Assembly: GCA_035943635.1 (NCBI GenBank)
Contig: DASZBX010000021.1
Coordinates: forward strand, 1-14,081
Direction of reading: 5' to 3'
DNA length: 14,081 nucleotides
Source of the DNA: DASZBX01 sp035943635
GTDB lineage: Bacteria; Actinomycetota; Actinomycetes; Streptomycetales; Catenulisporaceae
Part shown: positions 13,956 to 14,081 of the stretch, in pieces
Layout of the letters: every line of letters begins with the position of its first letter
Position numbering within the stretch: the stretch's first letter is position 1
Translations under genes and position numbers: made by a program
Notes under the pieces: generated by a model
Seen by the model: only the letters and a program-made list of their open reading frames with translations
Database searches by the model: none
Told to the model about the DNA's origin: nothing

Positions 13956-14011
13956 CCGTGCGCGGCGCCGCGGGGGTTGCTGGAGGTTGCCCCCGCGGCC
14001 GGCGCGCACGG
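13956..14011. terminator. Second downstream hairpin, long imperfect stem
   Basis: Inner arms GCCGCGGGGG (13967-13976) and CCCCCGCGGC (13990-13999) pair over 10 bp around a 13-nt loop. Outer arms CCGTGCGC (13956-13963) and GCGCACGG (14004-14011) add 8 bp beyond a small internal loop. It may back up the preceding terminator. Confidence 0.5.
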
Positions 14012-14017
14012 CGGGTC

Positions 14018-14077
14018 GGGCCGCCGGCCGGCCGCCGGCGGGGACCGCACTCCCCGCCGGCGGCCGGCCGGCGGCCC
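14018..14077. terminator. Very strong 27-bp perfect inverted repeat at the window edge
   Basis: Arms 14018-14044 and 14051-14077 are perfectly complementary over 27 bp around the loop CCGCAC. The stem is almost entirely G/C with a terminal A-T pair at the loop. It may be a bidirectional terminator shared with a convergent gene beyond the window, or a boundary or structural element. Confidence 0.55.
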
Positions 14078-14081
14078 CGCG

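Overview
The window is a carbohydrate-utilisation locus from a very GC-rich actinomycete. Third codon positions are strongly G/C, the secreted enzymes carry twin-arginine (Tat) signals, one start codon is TTG and two are GTG, and the transcript ends are long GC palindromes. A Streptomyces- or Catenulispora-like host fits, but the genus cannot be fixed from this sequence.

Layout. Positions 1-146 hold the end-truncated remnant of a DDE (rve/IS3-type) transposase on the minus strand, followed by an orphan terminator and about 430 bases with no supported gene. Next come galM (aldose 1-epimerase, minus) and a divergent LacI-family regulator gene (plus). Convergent to the regulator, on the minus strand, is a four-gene sugar ABC importer operon in the order binding lipoprotein, double ATPase, permease, permease. 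This is the order of E. coli ytfQ-ytfR-ytfT-yjfF (the galactofuranose importer). Divergent from the importer, on the plus strand, are two large Tat-exported proteins. The first is a GH127 (DUF1680) beta-L-arabinofuranosidase-type enzyme with six C-terminal beta-trefoil lectin repeats. The second is a DUF4965/DUF1793 'glutaminase A-like' protein with three repeats of the same lectin family. The window ends in three successive strong hairpins.

How it fits together. Three near-identical 14-bp palindromes close to TTACAACGTTGTAA, each with a central CpG, lie at 1808-1821, 7891-7904 and 8093-8106. They sit in the galM/lacI, importer and GH127 promoter regions respectively. I infer that they are the operators of the LacI protein encoded here. 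Two of the promoters share the architecture TTGAC(A/G)-17 nt-ATGAAT with the operator just downstream, which suits roadblock repression. The simplest model is one regulon. Secreted lectin-tethered hydrolases release a furanose sugar from a plant or microbial glycan. The YtfQ-type importer takes it up, GalM equilibrates its anomers, and the LacI protein responds to the sugar. L-arabinofuranose is the first guess and galactofuranose the alternative. No intracellular catabolic genes lie in the window.

The least understood component is the DUF4965 protein. Its membership in this regulon and its shared lectin module suggest a glycan substrate rather than glutamine.
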